Assembly (NCBI GenBank): GCA_943360385.1
Contig: CALRIM020000167.1
Coordinates: forward strand, 1 to 6,773
Reading direction: 5' to 3'
From: CAJBVG01 sp943360385
GTDB lineage: Bacteria; Bacteroidota; Bacteroidia; Sphingobacteriales; Sphingobacteriaceae
Length of the DNA: 6,773 nucleotides
Part shown: in pieces, positions 5,878 to 6,773 of the stretch
Layout of the letters: each line of letters begins with the position of its first letter
How positions within the stretch are numbered: position 1 is the stretch's first letter
Made by a program: the position numbers and the translations under genes
The notes under the pieces: generated by a model
The model's database searches: none
The model's input: only the letters and a program-made list of their open reading frames with translations
What the model was told of the DNA's origin: nothing

Positions 5878-6773
5878 ATGTCAAAAAAAATAATACTCTT
5901 ATTAGTAATCAGTGTAGTAATGTTGACGCGTGTAAATGCCCAAACAAAAAATGCTGATAAAATCGTAGCGGTTCTTGGCGAAAATATTGTTTTGAATTCA
6001 GATATCGATGGGCAATATGCACAATATATGGCCCAAGGTTATAAGGATAATGGCGATCTGAAATGCCAGATTTTAGAATCTTTATTATCTCAGAAGATGT
6101 TGCAAAATCAGGCTAAGCTGGATAGTTTGGAAATATCGGAGCAGCAAGTTGAGGATGAATTAAACCGACGTGTTAAATATTTTATGGCACAGATTGGTTC
6201 TCAGGAGAAGTTAGAGCAGTTCATTGGTAAATCTATTTTGGAGTTTAAAGATGAATTAAGAGAAGATGTTCGTGCTGTAATTATGGCTCAAACTATGCAG
6301 CAAGAAATCACTAAGAAAGTAACAATTACTCCAAACGAAATAAAGAATTTCTATAGTGAAATTCCCAAGGATAGTCTTCCTTTTTTCAATAAGGAAGTTC
6401 AAGTTGGAGTGATTTTGAAAAAACCAGCTATTAGCGCAAAAGCAAAACAGGAAGCAAAGGATAAACTAGAAGCATTACGCTCCCGTGTTGCGCAGGGTGA
6501 AGATTTTGCAACTCTGGCTATATTGTATTCTCAAGATGGTTCTGCTAAGAGTGGTGGTGAATTGGGTTTTGTTGGCAGAGGTGAATTGGTAAAGGCATTC
6601 GAGGCTGTAGCCTTTAAGTTGAAACCAGGTGAACTTTCTTCTATTGTTGAAACTGAATTTGGATTTCATATCGTTCAATTAATTGAACGTCGAGGAGAAC
6701 AAGTAAATGTGCGTCATATTTTAATAAAGGTGAATTATGATTATGCGGACATGTTAGCAGCAAAAAATATTTT
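5878..6773 (+). CDS. surA: SurA-like periplasmic chaperone / peptidylprolyl isomerase (partial, 3' end missing)
   Basis: This open frame of 298 codons starts at ATG 5878 and runs off the right edge with no stop. A signal peptide (MSKK, hydrophobic core, cleavage probably after VNA at residue 21) shows export to the periplasm. The SurA N-domain follows: DKIVAVLGENIVLNSDID (27-44) and a helical region to about 170, with DELREDVRAVIMAQ (125-138) like the SurA family. Parvulin domain 1 covers about 173-272, with SAKSGGELGFVGRGE (222-236) and FGFHIVQLIE (261-270). Domain 2 begins at VNVRHILIK (277-285) and is cut off. Signal, N-domain and two parvulins in this order match E. coli SurA, which delivers barrel proteins to the BAM complex. 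The first histidine of domain 1 is replaced (VQVGVILKK, 175-183), so domain 1 is probably inactive, as is P1 of E. coli SurA. The start is 1 nt after the stop of the lipoprotein gene, which implies translational coupling. Confidence 0.88.
   Translation, partial: MSKKIILLLVISVVMLTRVNAQTKNADKIVAVLGENIVLNSDIDGQYAQYMAQGYKDNGDLKCQILESLLSQKMLQNQAKLDSLEISEQQVEDELNRRVKYFMAQIGSQEKLEQFIGKSILEFKDELREDVRAVIMAQTMQQEITKKVTITPNEIKNFYSEIPKDSLPFFNKEVQVGVILKKPAISAKAKQEAKDKLEALRSRVAQGEDFATLAILYSQDGSAKSGGELGFVGRGELVKAFEAVAFKLKPGELSSIVETEFGFHIVQLIERRGEQVNVRHILIKVNYDYADMLAAKNI

Noticed and set aside
5883..5890. Run of eight A at the start of surA as a programmed slippage site
   Set aside because: The frame continues without interruption through a normal signal peptide, and AAA lysine codons are expected in an n-region.
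6475..6678. Minus-strand open frame opposite the SurA parvulin domain
   Set aside because: The + strand encodes conserved parvulin motifs throughout this interval.
1..6773. Mobile element, CRISPR array, tRNA/rRNA or defence system
   Set aside because: No spaced direct repeats, terminal inverted repeats, transposase motifs or RNA gene signatures were seen. The genes are housekeeping or cell-envelope types.

Overview
This is an AT-rich stretch of chromosome from a member of the Bacteroidota. The best evidence is a GldJ-type lipoprotein, a family confined to that phylum, and the probable tail of a PorP/SprF-type outer-membrane protein before it. Both belong to the type IX secretion system (T9SS) and gliding machinery. 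Other supporting signs are lipoprotein signals of the Bacteroidota kind, the general lack of Shine-Dalgarno sequences, and one good match to the phylum's -33/-7 promoter. The short GldJ and the PorP-like gene next to it suggest Sphingobacteriia or a related class rather than Flavobacteriia, but that is only inference.

Layout. Positions 2-106 (+) hold the last 34 codons of a gene that enters from the left, probably PorP/SprF-like. Positions 168-1583 (+) are gldJ, closed by a strong intrinsic terminator at 1608-1639. The ATG of a family 2 glycosyltransferase (1640-2431, +) directly abuts the T-tract of that terminator. A small gene on the minus strand (2424-2897) converges on the glycosyltransferase and overlaps its 3' end by 8 bp. 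It has no certain family, but its sequence pattern resembles the DNA polymerase III psi subunit (HolD).

From 2898 a divergent intergenic region leads into a + strand cluster of periplasmic folding factors. These are a 655-residue secreted protein with two parvulin domains (3016-4983), a 286-residue lipoprotein that looks like a SurA/PpiD-type chaperone without a recognisable isomerase domain (5016-5876), and a SurA-like protein (from 5878) that runs off the right edge inside its second parvulin domain. A terminator hairpin with a cUUCGg tetraloop (4988-5013) lies between the first and second of these, ending 2 nt before the ATG of the lipoprotein. The second and third are 1 nt apart and are surely co-translated.

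How they fit together. The right half is a set of chaperones and prolyl isomerases for proteins crossing the periplasm to the outer membrane. The left edge encodes parts of an outer-membrane secretion apparatus, whose large beta-barrels are plausible clients. No mobile element, CRISPR array, tRNA or rRNA was seen. I found no convincing new system. The most unusual points are the two start codons placed directly behind terminator hairpins, the loss of catalytic residues in several enzyme-derived proteins, and the possible HolD homologue.
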